A DNA stretch of 64,000 nt from Bernardetia sp. (GCA_020630575.1 JAHDBD010000017.1:41381-105380), one strand, 5' to 3'. Counted from the stretch's first letter, positions 8,367-17,926 are shown. Numbers and translations are program-made. Notes: generated by a model from the letters alone, not told the origin.

Positions 8367-11300
8367 TTATTTCTCCACATAATCCAATCCAAGTTCTAAA
8401 AGAAAATCCAACGTAAAACCAAACACCATCCCAAAACCAAAACCATACTGTACAAGTCTATCAAAATACTTTTTGGCAAAGGAATTAAATAAGGCTTCAA
8501 TTTCTTTTGGTGGCATCTGCGAAACTTCGGCAATAACAATGTCTTTTATCGGAATAGAAGCCAAAATATGAGGCAATTCTTCTTGTAAAGCCTCCAAACC
8601 TGCATTTAATAAAAGTTCAACTACAAAATCCTTGCTTTCATTCGGAATATTTTTGAGTGTTGGGAGTAGATTTTTTTGGATAAAATGAGATAAGGCTTCC
8701 TCAAAAAGCTGTTTGTTTTTGGGTTCGTCTAGTTGTTTCTGAATGGCTTTTGCAATGTCTTTCTCCAAAATCTGCCAATCTACAAACTCATCAGCAGGAA
8801 TTTTCTTTATTCTTTCAAATAAAAGGGCTATCACTCTTCGTCCTTGTGCATCTAGCGCAGCCGAATTTAAAATCTGTTTACTGACTTTTTCAATGGTTTG
8901 ATTGAGTGCATTTTTATCGATTCGTTGCCATAAAGCTGTATTCGAACTCAAATTATTTTCTTGATTTTCGAAGCTATTTTTTTGTAAGATAGATTCAATT
9001 ACACCAATAATAAGTTCATTTGGCTTTTCTTGTAACTGTGTTCTGTGAGAAAAATAATGCGTTCTTAGGTGTTTTCCTGCTAGTTTTAATTCGGTTTGAA
9101 GCAAGTTTTGTAAATCTTCTAGCGAATGAATATCAGTAACAGAAATGAAGGTCGAAACTTTAGTTTGAAAAAGAGTATTCAAAAGCTGATTGGTCAAATC
9201 TCTCACAGCTTTTTGAGTCGTTTCATTTCCTAAAAGATTTGAAACTGTTTTTTCTAAATACGAATTATTCAATTTTATCCCTACCTCTCCTAGCGAAACT
9301 TCTCCAATTCGTTCTACTTCATTATGAACCAAACGGTTTACACTTTCAATTTCTTTTAATAAAAATTTCGGAATTCCTTCTGTGGCAAGTTCTTTCGCTG
9401 TTTTTTTAATGGCTTTTTTATAAATAAATGCTGCTTTTTGCTCAGAATAGGCTTTTTCATACACTTGAGTTGCCACTTCTTCACTATTGGAAGTGAGCCA
9501 TTCTGCGCCTGTTTCTATCATTTTTTGAATAATAAAGTCAATATTATTTGTCAGAAGACTAAGCAAAGAGCCATCGAAGAGTTGACCTATTTTTTTCTCA
9601 TCAGCAATTTCTGTCGAAATATGTTTATCAATAAATTCAAATACTTTTGCTTGTGTTTTGGTGTCTTGAAGCTGTTCAACTAAATAATCTGACAATTTTG
9701 TTTCTAAATTACGAGTTTGTTTTTTACTCAAATAACTCTGAATTGTTCTTTCAGTTGCTTTTTCTGCAAACTCTGAATTAAGCTGTTTTATTAAATAATT
9801 GATTTGTTCGTCGCTATCTATTTTTTCAAAAAACGAATCCATTTCTAAGCTAATCCAGTTTTTTATTTTGTCATATAAAACTGTTCTGACAGATTGTGGC
9901 AGCGCATCACCCAATGTTTCGTGACTTTTCAAATAGCTTTCAATTTGTTCAAAAGCTGTTTCTGAGACCAAGTTAGAAAGCGAATCATCTTGAATATATT
10001 TTAAAACGGTACTTTCGAAAGAAGAAGTATCAATGTCTTCTAAAGTAAATTTCTGATAAGGCTGAATTCCTTTTTTTAGCAAAGATGATAATTTGCTTTC
10101 TGAGCTTTCTTGATTTGTATTAGTTGTATCTTGTTCTTTAGTGAAATTTTCTACTAATTTCCATCCTAAAGCTGCCCCTTTTTGAGCAATAAATGCCTTA
10201 TAATCTTCTGTATATTCATAAATTTTGGAATAATTATCAGACTGAATCCAATTTTTTGCACCCTCCAAAATTTTATCTTTGCTTGTATCAAATGAAGTTC
10301 TCAAACCCTCCTCATTCATTAGCTTATCGCCTACAAAATTTCCCATGTTTATGGCAAAACGTTCTCTATTTTTAATAACAATACCAGGGGTAAGAGGAAT
10401 GGGAACTTTTTTGCCAGTAAGAGGGAAAAATTTCTTTTCATACGGCTTAAAAATCATTTGCAACGCAATCCAGTTTGTTCCCAAACCAGTCGCACCATAC
10501 GCTAAAGCAGGAACTGTATATTTTAATGCTAAATGATTAATTTCAGGCATTCCAGCCAAAGCACCACCAGCAATTCCACCCCAAAGTGCGCCCAAAGCTG
10601 TAATGGGTTTGAGTTCTTTCCCCATAAATTTTTCTACCATTGTTCGAATAGTTTCAGGCGATTGTTGGCTCAAATTAAGCTGAACAACCTCTTCTATTCT
10701 TCCTTCAACAAGTGTATCCAAATTTTGGACTAAAAATTTATGTAGCGTTTTTGATAAATCTTCCGAAATACTAGGAAACTTTTTGAGAGAAGCCAAATAA
10801 TTTTTGACCTCATCATTTTCTATGTTTTTCAGAAACTCTATTGTATATGAATCTGCTCTTTCTGTAAGCGCAATGGCTAGTTCTTCTATTTGGTCTGCCG
10901 AAATAAGACGACTCAAAGACTGCTCATTTACTCTTGAAGAAATATGTTTTGAAAGAAATTCAGCTATCTCTTGATGATGATTTTGAGACTTTTCTACTGC
11001 CCACTTTTCAAAATTGATAGCTATTTTTTTGCGCTGTTCGGCTGCAATAAGTTCATTTAAAGGTGTTTCTAAAATTTTATCTACTCTTTTTGTGAGTTCA
11101 TTGGTAAGACGCTGAGAAAATTTAGGATTAAAAATAAGAGTCTGAACAGAATCTTTTCTAAATTTATTCAGATTAGCAAGCAAAAATGGAATTAGCTTTT
11201 CAGTAGGAATAAATTCTCCAATTTCTTTTTCTAAAAATATTTTGGCGAGTGGCATTACATCCATACGATTGAGTGCATCACCTACATTTTTACGCAAAAT

Positions 11301-12569
11301 TTTGGTTAGAGAAACAACTGTATTTTGGGTTTTGAGTCCTGATACAATTTCGCCTATACTTTTGCTTTCCAAATATTCGACAACTTGCTGGGTAAGTTCT
11401 TTTGCGACCTGCTCAGGATTGCGACGGTAAGAGTCAATAATTCCAGTTACTTTTCCGATAATATCAGTCGATTGGCTAATACTTCCCACAAAAACTTTTA
11501 CAAGCCAGTTTTTGAAGCCCGATTCTACATTATTTGTAAAAGTTTGGTCAATCAAAATTTCTAATTCTCTTTGGCGAGAATAGAGCCAACCAATAACTTT
11601 TACCAAAATAGCAGGAAACTGATGAGCAAAGAATTTTTCTAAAGTTACTTTTGTAGTTGCATCTAATAGTTCAAAAATCGTTTTCTCTTCCTTTTCTAAT
11701 GTATTTATCAAAAAATCAGAAAAAACATCAATAATTTTTATTCCTTCTTCGGTTTCTAAAATGGCTTGCAAACGCTGTAAAATTTCTTTTACTAAATGCT
11801 GTGCTTTTTCTTCTCCTAAAATATCTAGTAAGCGTTTTTTAGAAATTCGTTCAGCTAGATTGGTAACCAGTTCTTCAATTTCCAATTCTTCAAAAGTCTG
11901 ATTGATAAGATTTTCTATTGGTTTTTTGTGCTGTGCTTCTAATAAAAGATGTAAATCGGCAGTCAAAAAATGAAGTTCATCTTTAATCGTTTTTTGTAAA
12001 TCTTGATGAATAAAAGACGAAATAGATTCATTTCCAATTTCATCGGCAAAATCACGCACCAATTTTTCCAAACTTCTCCATTCCGAAACACCAGCCATCA
12101 ATTCACTGACAATATTTTTACTTACACTTTGCCATTGCTCGTCTGAAATGGCATCTCCTAAAGTTGTTTCTTTTGAAAGATGAAGTAAAAATGGTTCTAA
12201 AATTTGAGGCAAATTGCTTTTTGCTTGCTCTCTAATTACGTTTGTTGTTTCCTTAAACTTAGGAATGTCTTGCAGCGTAAAATTTTTAGAAACCGAACTT
12301 GCTAGTTTGGTTTCGATATAGGTTTGAACTGTTTTTTGAAGTGCTTTTTTAAATTCTTCGTTTTCTACTTGTGGCAGCAGCGTTTTATGATTCAAAATAT
12401 CACGTTCGACGAGTTTACTGATATTCAATACAAATTCATGATGCGTTTTTAGGAAAATTCCTCCCAAACCAAAACGTTTTCTAAAAAGCATTTGAATTGC
12501 CAAATCATTTGTAATATATCCCACAAATGCGCCTGTGAGTGCTTTTGCTGCGTAAGTAAGTCCGACCAT
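8367..12569 (-). CDS. Giant tandem DUF445 membrane-anchored protein
   Basis: A 1400-residue protein built from two DUF445 (YheB/UPF0754-like) units. The first begins at the N-terminus with GAFVGYITNDLAIQMLF. The second begins near residue 650 with a glycine-rich membrane segment (GALWGGIAGGALAG) and then GLGTNWIALQMIFKPYEKKF, the family hallmark G-TNW-A-ML-FRP. Between and after these lie very long amphipathic helical regions rich in E, K, L and I. The C-terminus is again hydrophobic (YGFGFGMVFGFTLDFLLELG). Ordinary DUF445 proteins have 200-450 residues, so this one is about three times longer. Their function is unknown, with a link to the membrane or cell envelope. It is monocistronic. Confidence 0.85.
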   Translation of the reverse strand: MVGLTYAAKALTGAFVGYITNDLAIQMLFRKRFGLGGIFLKTHHEFVLNISKLVERDILNHKTLLPQVENEEFKKALQKTVQTYIETKLASSVSKNFTLQDIPKFKETTNVIREQAKSNLPQILEPFLLHLSKETTLGDAISDEQWQSVSKNIVSELMAGVSEWRSLEKLVRDFADEIGNESISSFIHQDLQKTIKDELHFLTADLHLLLEAQHKKPIENLINQTFEELEIEELVTNLAERISKKRLLDILGEEKAQHLVKEILQRLQAILETEEGIKIIDVFSDFLINTLEKEEKTIFELLDATTKVTLEKFFAHQFPAILVKVIGWLYSRQRELEILIDQTFTNNVESGFKNWLVKVFVGSISQSTDIIGKVTGIIDSYRRNPEQVAKELTQQVVEYLESKSIGEIVSGLKTQNTVVSLTKILRKNVGDALNRMDVMPLAKIFLEKEIGEFIPTEKLIPFLLANLNKFRKDSVQTLIFNPKFSQRLTNELTKRVDKILETPLNELIAAEQRKKIAINFEKWAVEKSQNHHQEIAEFLSKHISSRVNEQSLSRLISADQIEELAIALTERADSYTIEFLKNIENDEVKNYLASLKKFPSISEDLSKTLHKFLVQNLDTLVEGRIEEVVQLNLSQQSPETIRTMVEKFMGKELKPITALGALWGGIAGGALAGMPEINHLALKYTVPALAYGATGLGTNWIALQMIFKPYEKKFFPLTGKKVPIPLTPGIVIKNRERFAINMGNFVGDKLMNEEGLRTSFDTSKDKILEGAKNWIQSDNYSKIYEYTEDYKAFIAQKGAALGWKLVENFTKEQDTTNTNQESSESKLSSLLKKGIQPYQKFTLEDIDTSSFESTVLKYIQDDSLSNLVSETAFEQIESYLKSHETLGDALPQSVRTVLYDKIKNWISLEMDSFFEKIDSDEQINYLIKQLNSEFAEKATERTIQSYLSKKQTRNLETKLSDYLVEQLQDTKTQAKVFEFIDKHISTEIADEKKIGQLFDGSLLSLLTNNIDFIIQKMIETGAEWLTSNSEEVATQVYEKAYSEQKAAFIYKKAIKKTAKELATEGIPKFLLKEIESVNRLVHNEVERIGEVSLGEVGIKLNNSYLEKTVSNLLGNETTQKAVRDLTNQLLNTLFQTKVSTFISVTDIHSLEDLQNLLQTELKLAGKHLRTHYFSHRTQLQEKPNELIIGVIESILQKNSFENQENNLSSNTALWQRIDKNALNQTIEKVSKQILNSAALDAQGRRVIALLFERIKKIPADEFVDWQILEKDIAKAIQKQLDEPKNKQLFEEALSHFIQKNLLPTLKNIPNESKDFVVELLLNAGLEALQEELPHILASIPIKDIVIAEVSQMPPKEIEALFNSFAKKYFDRLVQYGFGFGMVFGFTLDFLLELGLDYVEK

Positions 12570-12590
12570 AAAAAGGTTATTGTATTTTGT

Positions 12591-12614
12591 GTCGTCGGTG
12601 GGGACACCGACAAC
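12591..12614. repeat. Dispersed hairpin motif, copy A
   Basis: GTCGGTG-GGGA-CACCGAC is a seven-base perfect stem with a four-base loop, just upstream of the DUF445 start. Related copies occur at 12705-12728, 29451-29477 and, degenerate, 216-239. This copy lies in the leader of the DUF445 gene. Confidence 0.65.
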
Positions 12615-12704
12615 GGCAATTTAGCTGTTTTTCTGAAAGTTAAAAAAAATCTATTTAGTAAGAACGTAAAAAATGGATTTGTGTTTTTTTTGAATGAAAA
12701 TGAT

Positions 12705-12728
12705 GTCATTGGTGGGGACACCAACAAC
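12705..12728. repeat. Dispersed hairpin motif, copy B
   Basis: The core GGTGGGGACACC, with flanking CATT and AACAAC, matches copy A at 12591 in the same orientation, 114 bases away. The segment between the two copies shows no convincing gene. Confidence 0.6.
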
Positions 12729-12741
12729 GGCGATAGTTATT

Positions 12742-13209
12742 TTATTCTCCAAATCTCTTCCAATATTTTGTAGCAATTTCTTTAAGATAATCTAAACTTA
12801 TCTCATTTTTAGCTTCATTAAATATACGAATCGAATTACAATCAAATTCTAATGTTCCACCTACATAGTTAAAAGTCGTATCGAATTCATAATTGCAATC
12901 ACAGAACACTTTTACTGTTTCATCTTATGTTACATCAGCATTTAATATTTCTAAACCTTTCTGAAATATCAATTCTGTATCCTTCCAAAATACTTCTTCT
13001 TGAGAATTTTTTAACCAAGGCATTAAAGAAATTGATTTTAACTGATTCAATTTAACCGAAAAGTATTCATAAGAAGTATTTGTATCCTTTGCTAAATATT
13101 GACAGTATATTTTTAAAATAAGATTGCCATCTTCTATTTTATATTCTTCTATTGTTCCATCATGAAGTACAGAAAAAACATCTACCATGTCTTGTTTTTG
13201 AGTAATCAT
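12742..13209 (-). pseudogene. Hypothetical gene interrupted by one in-frame TAA
   Basis: The open part (13209 down to 12928) codes 94 residues from MITQKQDMVDVFSVLHDG to LEILNADVT and then meets TAA at 12925-12927. The same frame continues without a break for 60 more codons (DETVKVFCDCNYEFDTTFNY, later KEIATKYWKRFGE) to a TAA at 12742. The tail has normal coding character and reads as the natural end of the protein, so I call one nonsense-interrupted gene of 156 codons. It starts one base after the stop of the S1-like gene upstream and should be in its operon. No domain is recognised. Confidence 0.65.
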
Positions 13210-13210
13210 A

Positions 13211-13582
13211 TTATTTTTTCCAATTCTTCTTTGTAAAATCTGTAACAATAAAATCTTTTACATCATCACTCATACCTAAAAAATAGACTTCTAGTTTCTC
13301 TCTCAAATTATAAATCTTATCATTCATATAATCATTATGATAAGTTTTTGAGTTCATATTTTTAATATCAGTTATTCTCAACAAAGCAGGAAATTCTTTT
13401 CCAATATCCAAAAAAACACCAAAAGGAGCTTTTACAAAAATAGTTCCTGTAAAAGAATCGTATTCTTGGAGTTCATTCTTTATTTTATCCCAAAGAATTT
13501 GTTTTTCTTTGTCAGTATAATTTTCTACTCTTGCATAGACTTCTTTAGCTAATTTTTCGTCTATTTTCCATTGATTATTCAT
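13211..13582 (-). CDS. Small protein with S1-like domain
   Basis: A 123-residue protein. Residues about 35-80 (LQEYDSFTGTIFVKAPFGVF, then DIGKEFPALLRITDI) follow the pattern of an S1/OB RNA-binding fold, in which a G-x-V strand is followed by FGVFVDLG and a G/A-L-L strand. The rest is helical and charged. I infer nucleic-acid binding, but the match is by eye only. The next gene in the operon (12742-13209) begins one base after this stop and is interrupted by an in-frame stop. The pair may have been a functional unit that is now decaying. Confidence 0.55.
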   Translation of the reverse strand: MNNQWKIDEKLAKEVYARVENYTDKEKQILWDKIKNELQEYDSFTGTIFVKAPFGVFLDIGKEFPALLRITDIKNMNSKTYHNDYMNDKIYNLREKLEVYFLGMSDDVKDFIVTDFTKKNWKK

Positions 13583-13610
13583 AAGATTTTATTTTCTCCA
13601 AAATTTACTC

Positions 13611-13665
13611 AAAAAAAAACTCTATACATAATTTTTTTGATTTTGTAGAGAGCTTTGAATGAAGA
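13611..13665. repeat. Direct repeat flanking a small gene, copy 1
   Basis: An A-run followed by CTCTA...TGTAGAG and TTTGAAT. A similar sequence lies at 14303-14354 on the other side of the gene 13751-14272. Each copy can also fold as a hairpin (CTCTA/TAGAG). Confidence 0.5.
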
Positions 13666-13750
13666 TAAAATAAAAACACACAGTTATAATTGATTGATAA
13701 CCAAATTGTTAATTTAATTTTCAAGTAAGACAACTTTTTATTATTTTGAG

Positions 13751-14272
13751 ATGGCTAAAATATTTTATAAGTCCATCCAAAATATGCAAACAGAAAAATA
13801 CAAAGAAACACTCACAAAGGAAGATATAGCTTATCTCAATAAGGAACGGTTTCGTTATGCAATTCCTGTAGGAATTTTTGCGCTTTTAGTAACTGCTTTT
13901 TCTATATTTTTCATATACAAAGCACCTTGGTTTTTTGGTGTTTTTGGAGGATTTGTTTGGCTTGTTGTTATGTTTATTTTTGGAATGGTAATTCATTCTA
14001 CTTGGTCAGGCTACACTCAAAATATAAATGAAGGGTACAAATGGACTGTAAAAGGCATAGTGGATTCCAAAGAAAGTAAAAAACAAATAGAAACTAGAAG
14101 TAGAGATTCTTTTCAACAAGGAGCTTCTTCAAAAACTACTCATACAAATTATTTAGAAATAAATGCAGTTACATATATAGTCAATTTAGATATCTATGAA
14201 AAAGCTGAATTAAATAAAGAAATTTGTTTTAGTATGACGGCTGATAGATTTTATTTTTTTCCGATGGGATAG
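13751..14272 (+). CDS. Hypothetical membrane protein
   Basis: A 173-residue protein with two adjacent membrane segments, about residues 37-58 (YAIPVGIFALLVTAFSIFFI) and 62-84 (FFGVFGGFVWLVVMFIFGMV), and a soluble C-terminal beta-rich domain (WTVKGIVDSKESKKQIETRS, then YLEINAVTYIVNLDIYEKAE). No family is recognised. It is divergent from the S1-like gene and is bracketed by two related 50-bp direct repeats, which may mean that it was inserted or duplicated as a cassette. Its function is unknown. Confidence 0.6.
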   Translation: MAKIFYKSIQNMQTEKYKETLTKEDIAYLNKERFRYAIPVGIFALLVTAFSIFFIYKAPWFFGVFGGFVWLVVMFIFGMVIHSTWSGYTQNINEGYKWTVKGIVDSKESKKQIETRSRDSFQQGASSKTTHTNYLEINAVTYIVNLDIYEKAELNKEICFSMTADRFYFFPMG

Positions 14273-14302
14273 TTAAAATGGTTATTTGAATGAGATTTAA
14301 GT

Positions 14303-14354
14303 AAAAAAACACTCTACATAATTTTTTGATTTTTTAGAGGTTTGAATAGAGATT
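14303..14354. repeat. Direct repeat flanking a small gene, copy 2
   Basis: An A-run then CTCTACATAATTTTTTGATT and TTTAGAG, TTTGAATA. It matches 13611-13665 with a few substitutions and indels. It lies between convergent genes and may also end transcription. Confidence 0.5.
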
Positions 14355-14387
14355 ATGGTAATCAATAAAAATAAACTGTCTTTAACT

Positions 14388-14990
14388 CTATTCCTTATCA
14401 ATTTTTTTGATAACTTTTATATTCGGATTGATAGCCGAAATTGAAACTTGCTTTTCTCCTTCCAAAACATAAAATAAATAAGAGCTATTCTGTCCAATTA
14501 CATAAACTTCTTTTACTATATCATTTGCAAAAGTAACCCTATAATTTGTTTCAATATCTTGAGTTTGTATTTTCTTACTTATTTTACTTCCTCGTCCTAC
14601 TCCCATTCCTATAAACATACAAAACACAAATCCGAAAATAAAAGGTATTCCTTTATTTTCTTTTATTTCCTTCATCATTTTATCTGATTTTTCTAGATTG
14701 CCAGATATGTTATACCATTTTTTTGTTCTATATTTTTGATGGAATTTGGGTAAAAATTTTGTGATATAGAAATAAGAAAATATAATAACACCAATAAATA
14801 CAATAGATAATAACCAACTTTGGGTCAGAATATTTATAGGACTCAAAATAATATCTGAAATATCTGAATAATTCAGAATATCTACACCTAAGAATCTAAA
14901 GTAGATTACATCACTGATTATTCCTAAAACAATCAAATAAATATAACCAAGTGATAAATATTATTGTAAAGTAAGTTTTTCTTTTAGCAT
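14388..14990 (-). pseudogene. Membrane protein gene with an in-frame TAA near its start
   Basis: A 201-codon frame from ATG at 14990. It reads MLKEKLTLQ, then TAA at 14961-14963, then continues in the same frame as YLSLGYIYLIVLGIISD and through to 14388. The stretch after the stop makes a natural first membrane helix. A second helix is near WLLSIVFIGVIIFSYFYI and a third near GIPFIFGFVFCMFIGMGVG. Without readthrough the longest frame would have to start at TTG 14936, inside the first helix. I therefore see a nonsense-interrupted gene. A downstream TTG start giving a shortened protein is the alternative. No function is recognised. Confidence 0.6.
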
Positions 14991-15037
14991 AATTTTCAGA
15001 GCTTAAAATGAATTTTGAAACTTAAAATTAAATATAA

Positions 15038-15079
15038 AAACCCTAATTTTCTGTTTTATAATATAGAAAATTAGGGTTT
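15038..15079 (-). terminator. Hairpin terminator after trpB
   Basis: AAACCCTAATTTTCT pairs with AGAAAATTAGGGTTT across a 12-base loop, 25 bases past the trpB stop codon. Confidence 0.8.
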
Positions 15080-15103
15080 ATTTATCAAAATAAGAAAATA
15101 GTC

Positions 15104-16363
15104 TTACTTATTCAAATACTTTGCATACGTACTCAAATCTTTATCTCCTCTACCTGAAAGATTAATAATGACTATTTTTTTATCAAAATCTTTATCGTCT
15201 TCTTTCAAATTATTTAAGACTGCTAAGGCGTGAGCTGATTCTATGGCTGGAATAATTCCTTCTAAGAGAGCTAATTCTTTGCCTGCTTGCATCGCTTCAT
15301 CATCTGTAACAGCATAAAACTTTGCTCGCTTGCTATCTGCCAGATGTGCGTGTAAAGCTCCAATACCTGGATAATCCAAGCCTGCAGAAATAGAATAAGG
15401 TTCTACTACTTGTCCGTCTAAGGTTTGCATCAAAAGTGTTTTGCTTCCATGAAGAACTCCTAATGTTCCACAAGCTATTGTTGCAGCCGTTTCTCCACTA
15501 GAAATTCCCATTCCTGCTGCTTCTGCTCCAATAAGTTGAACATCTTTTTCGGCAATATAATGATAAAATGCTCCTGCTGCATTGCTTCCACCACCTACGC
15601 AAGCAATGACATAATCTGGGTTAGGTGTTCCTTCTTTTTCTGTAAGTTGATTTCTCATTTCCTCACTAATCACAGACTGAAACCAAGCCACCATTTCAGG
15701 ATATGGATGAGGACCAACGACAGAACCAATAATATAATGTGTATCTACTGGATTATTTATCCAATAACGCATTGCTTCATTTGTTGCATCTTTTAATGTT
15801 TTGCTACCTGAAAGAGCTGGACGAACTTCTGCACCCAACATTTTCATTCGTGCTACGTTGGGTTGCTGTCTTTCAATATCTATTTCGCCCATAAAAACGA
15901 TACATTCCATTCCCATCAGAGCGCAAACTGTTGCTGTTGCTACTCCATGTTGTCCTGCACCTGTTTCTGCTACGATTTTATTTTTACCTAATTTTTTAGC
16001 TAAAAGAACTTGTCCGACAGTATTATTTACCTTGTGTGCGCCTGTGTGATTGAGGTCTTCACGTTTTAAATAGATTTTTGCGCCATATTTTTCTGACAAA
16101 CGTTTAGCAAGGTATAAAGGTGTAGGTCTGCCTACATAGTCTCTTAATAGGTATTGAAATTCCTTCTTAAATTCTTCATCAGATTGTAGAGCATAATAGG
16201 CTTTCTGAATTTCTTCGATATTTGGATATAACATTTCTGGAATATATGCGCCTCCAAATTGCCCATAATATCCACGCTCATCAGCTATTTTGGAGCGTAA
16301 GATGGTTTTTTCTATATTTTTATTTTCTGTGTTTTTTATGCCAGATTCTGCTTGATTTATCAT
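15104..16363 (-). CDS. trpB: Tryptophan synthase beta chain
   Basis: TrpB condenses indole with L-serine to make tryptophan, using pyridoxal phosphate. The 419-residue protein has the family's N-terminal segment ([15 protein letters not shown]), the PLP lysine K111 in HTGAHKVNN, the glutamate motif [12 protein letters not shown], and the phosphate-binding GGGSNAAG loop. It is about 20 residues longer than typical at the N-terminus. No other trp gene is adjacent: the neighbours are an unrelated pseudogene and purN, so trpB is separated from the rest of the pathway here or belongs to a second copy. A strong hairpin follows the stop codon. Confidence 0.97.
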   Translation of the reverse strand: MINQAESGIKNTENKNIEKTILRSKIADERGYYGQFGGAYIPEMLYPNIEEIQKAYYALQSDEEFKKEFQYLLRDYVGRPTPLYLAKRLSEKYGAKIYLKREDLNHTGAHKVNNTVGQVLLAKKLGKNKIVAETGAGQHGVATATVCALMGMECIVFMGEIDIERQQPNVARMKMLGAEVRPALSGSKTLKDATNEAMRYWINNPVDTHYIIGSVVGPHPYPEMVAWFQSVISEEMRNQLTEKEGTPNPDYVIACVGGGSNAAGAFYHYIAEKDVQLIGAEAAGMGISSGETAATIACGTLGVLHGSKTLLMQTLDGQVVEPYSISAGLDYPGIGALHAHLADSKRAKFYAVTDDEAMQAGKELALLEGIIPAIESAHALAVLNNLKEDDKDFDKKIVIINLSGRGDKDLSTYAKYLNK

Positions 16364-16594
16364 TATTGCGTATATTCTTGGGGAGAAAGTAGGTTGATTT
16401 TAAAATAAATTGATTGTCTTCCTAAATCGTTTTGAATAGTTTTCTATTGAGTTGTGCCAATCTTGACCTAAATTTACAAACTATTCTTTACTTTATTTTC
16501 TTCTATAAGCAATCTGTTATCAATTTATGTTTGGAGGACACTGATAATTATTTCTTATGATACATTTTTTTTGCAAAAATGATGAAGGTATGAA

Positions 16595-17215
16595 TTATTC
16601 TTCTTCTGTAATCTCTTCTTGCTGCTCTTCTTCCTGATTTCTTTTCTGACGAATTTCTTCGACCAATTCTTCTATAATAAGAGGATAATAAAGATGTTCT
16701 AATGCATGGATTTTGTGAGCAAGTATTTCGGCTGTGTCTTTGGGGTCTATTTGTACTTTTTCTTGAAAAATAATTTGCCCTTCATCGTACTCTTCATTTA
16801 CCATGTGAATCGTAATTCCCGATTGCGTTTCCTTATTTTCTATAACAGCTCTATGTACATTATCTCCATACATTCCCTTTCCTCCATATTTTGGCAAAAG
16901 AGCAGGGTGAATATTAACTATTTGGTTTGGAAAAGCCTGTACAAAACTAGAAGGGATGAGCCACATAAAACCAGCCAACACAATTAAATCAATTTCTTTA
17001 CATTCTAAAAATTGAAGTACACTTCCTGTTTTATAGAGTTCATTTTTTTCAAAAACAGCAACTTCTACGCCTAATCGTTTTGCTCTTTCGATAACAAAAG
17101 CATTTGCATTATTGGACAAAACCACAAAAGACACGTCTTTTTGTAATTTAAAGTGTTCGATAATTTTTGCAGCATTTGAGCCATTACCTGAAGCAAAAAT
17201 AGCAATTTGAATCAT
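16595..17215 (-). CDS. purN: Phosphoribosylglycinamide formyltransferase
   Basis: PurN transfers a formyl group from 10-formyltetrahydrofolate to GAR in purine synthesis. The N-terminal phosphate loop (IFASGNGSNAAKI) is present, as are the folate-site motif NIHPALLPKYGGKGMYG with its catalytic N-H pair, and the aspartate region VNEEYDEGQIIFQ. At 206 residues it is slightly longer than usual because of an acidic C-terminal tail rich in E and Q (EEEQQEEITEEE) with no known role. It is not in a purine operon; it stands alone upstream of trpB with a 230-base gap. Confidence 0.95.
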   Translation of the reverse strand: MIQIAIFASGNGSNAAKIIEHFKLQKDVSFVVLSNNANAFVIERAKRLGVEVAVFEKNELYKTGSVLQFLECKEIDLIVLAGFMWLIPSSFVQAFPNQIVNIHPALLPKYGGKGMYGDNVHRAVIENKETQSGITIHMVNEEYDEGQIIFQEKVQIDPKDTAEILAHKIHALEHLYYPLIIEELVEEIRQKRNQEEEQQEEITEEE

Positions 17216-17481
17216 AAAAAATAAAAGTGCAAGCTAGTATAAAGTATAAACAATACGAAGTAAAGTTATTTAATAAATTTGAGAAGTCATTTTATATTAG
17301 TGAGCTGAAAATAATGAGCCAAACTATAAAATAGAACCAAGCAATGAGTGTGTCTTATTGGTTACGGATAGAATTAGTTTTTGTTTGATTTTGAAACTAC
17401 AAAACTATAAAAAAAACTTGTATTTACTGACTATTATTTGACTGAATAACGTATTGATGAAAAAACTAAAAAAAAGAACAA

Positions 17482-17517
17482 AAAAAAGTCTTGTAGAAAA
17501 CTCCACAAGACTTTTTT
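17482..17517 (-). terminator. Terminator of the tRNA-Asp transcript
   Basis: AAAAAAGTCTTGT and ACAAGACTTTTTT form a 13-base stem just after the second tRNA-Asp, ending in a T-run on the minus strand. Confidence 0.85.
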
Positions 17518-17523
17518 AATAAA

Positions 17524-17600
17524 TGGCGGTCTGGACGGGACTCGAACCCGCGACCCCATGCGTGACAGGCATGTATTCTAACCAACTGAACTACCAAACC
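17524..17600 (-). tRNA. tRNA-Asp (GTC), CCA encoded
   Basis: Read on the minus strand, it starts GGTTTGGTAGTTCAG, has anticodon GTC in CATGCCTGTCACGCATG, a T arm GCGGGTTCGAGTCCCGT, and an acceptor stem closing as CCAGACC with discriminator G. The 3' CCA is in the DNA at 17524-17526. It is the second of two nearly identical tRNA-Asp genes in one transcript. Confidence 0.95.
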
Positions 17601-17675
17601 ATTTTTTGACTTTACTTTTTAAAGAAATTCTAAAAAAAATAAAAAACTAACTAGTTAAAAACTATTCTGAATTAG

Positions 17676-17749
17676 CGGTCTGGACGGGACTCGAACCCGC
17701 GACCCCATGCGTGACAGGCATGTATTCTAACCAACTGAACTACCAAACC
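17676..17749 (-). tRNA. tRNA-Asp (GTC), no encoded CCA
   Basis: Same body as the tRNA-Asp at 17524-17600, with anticodon GTC and the same acceptor pair. After discriminator G the DNA reads CTAAT rather than CCA, so CCA must be added by the nucleotidyltransferase. It is the first gene of the tandem pair, 75 bases before the next. Confidence 0.95.
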
Positions 17750-17926
17750 GTTTGTGTTTGCTTTTCAGAATATGTCTTATTTTTAATTAGAGTTCAAATA
17801 TACGAACTTGATTTTTAAAAAAAAAGTTCATTTGAAATTAAATTAAAAAATGTTTTTATCAGTTTGCTTTGTATTCTTCTTTTAAGAATTGTCAAAAACA
17901 CCTCGTTCTTTTCCCGAAGTGCGATG

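Noticed and set aside
10193..10733. Plus-strand frames inside the DUF445 gene
   Set aside because: Shadows of the minus-strand gene, low-complexity composition and no domain.
12925..14990. Selenocysteine or stop-codon recoding as the cause of the in-frame stops
   Set aside because: The stops are TAA and TAG, not TGA, they affect only accessory genes, and housekeeping genes end normally at all stop codons.
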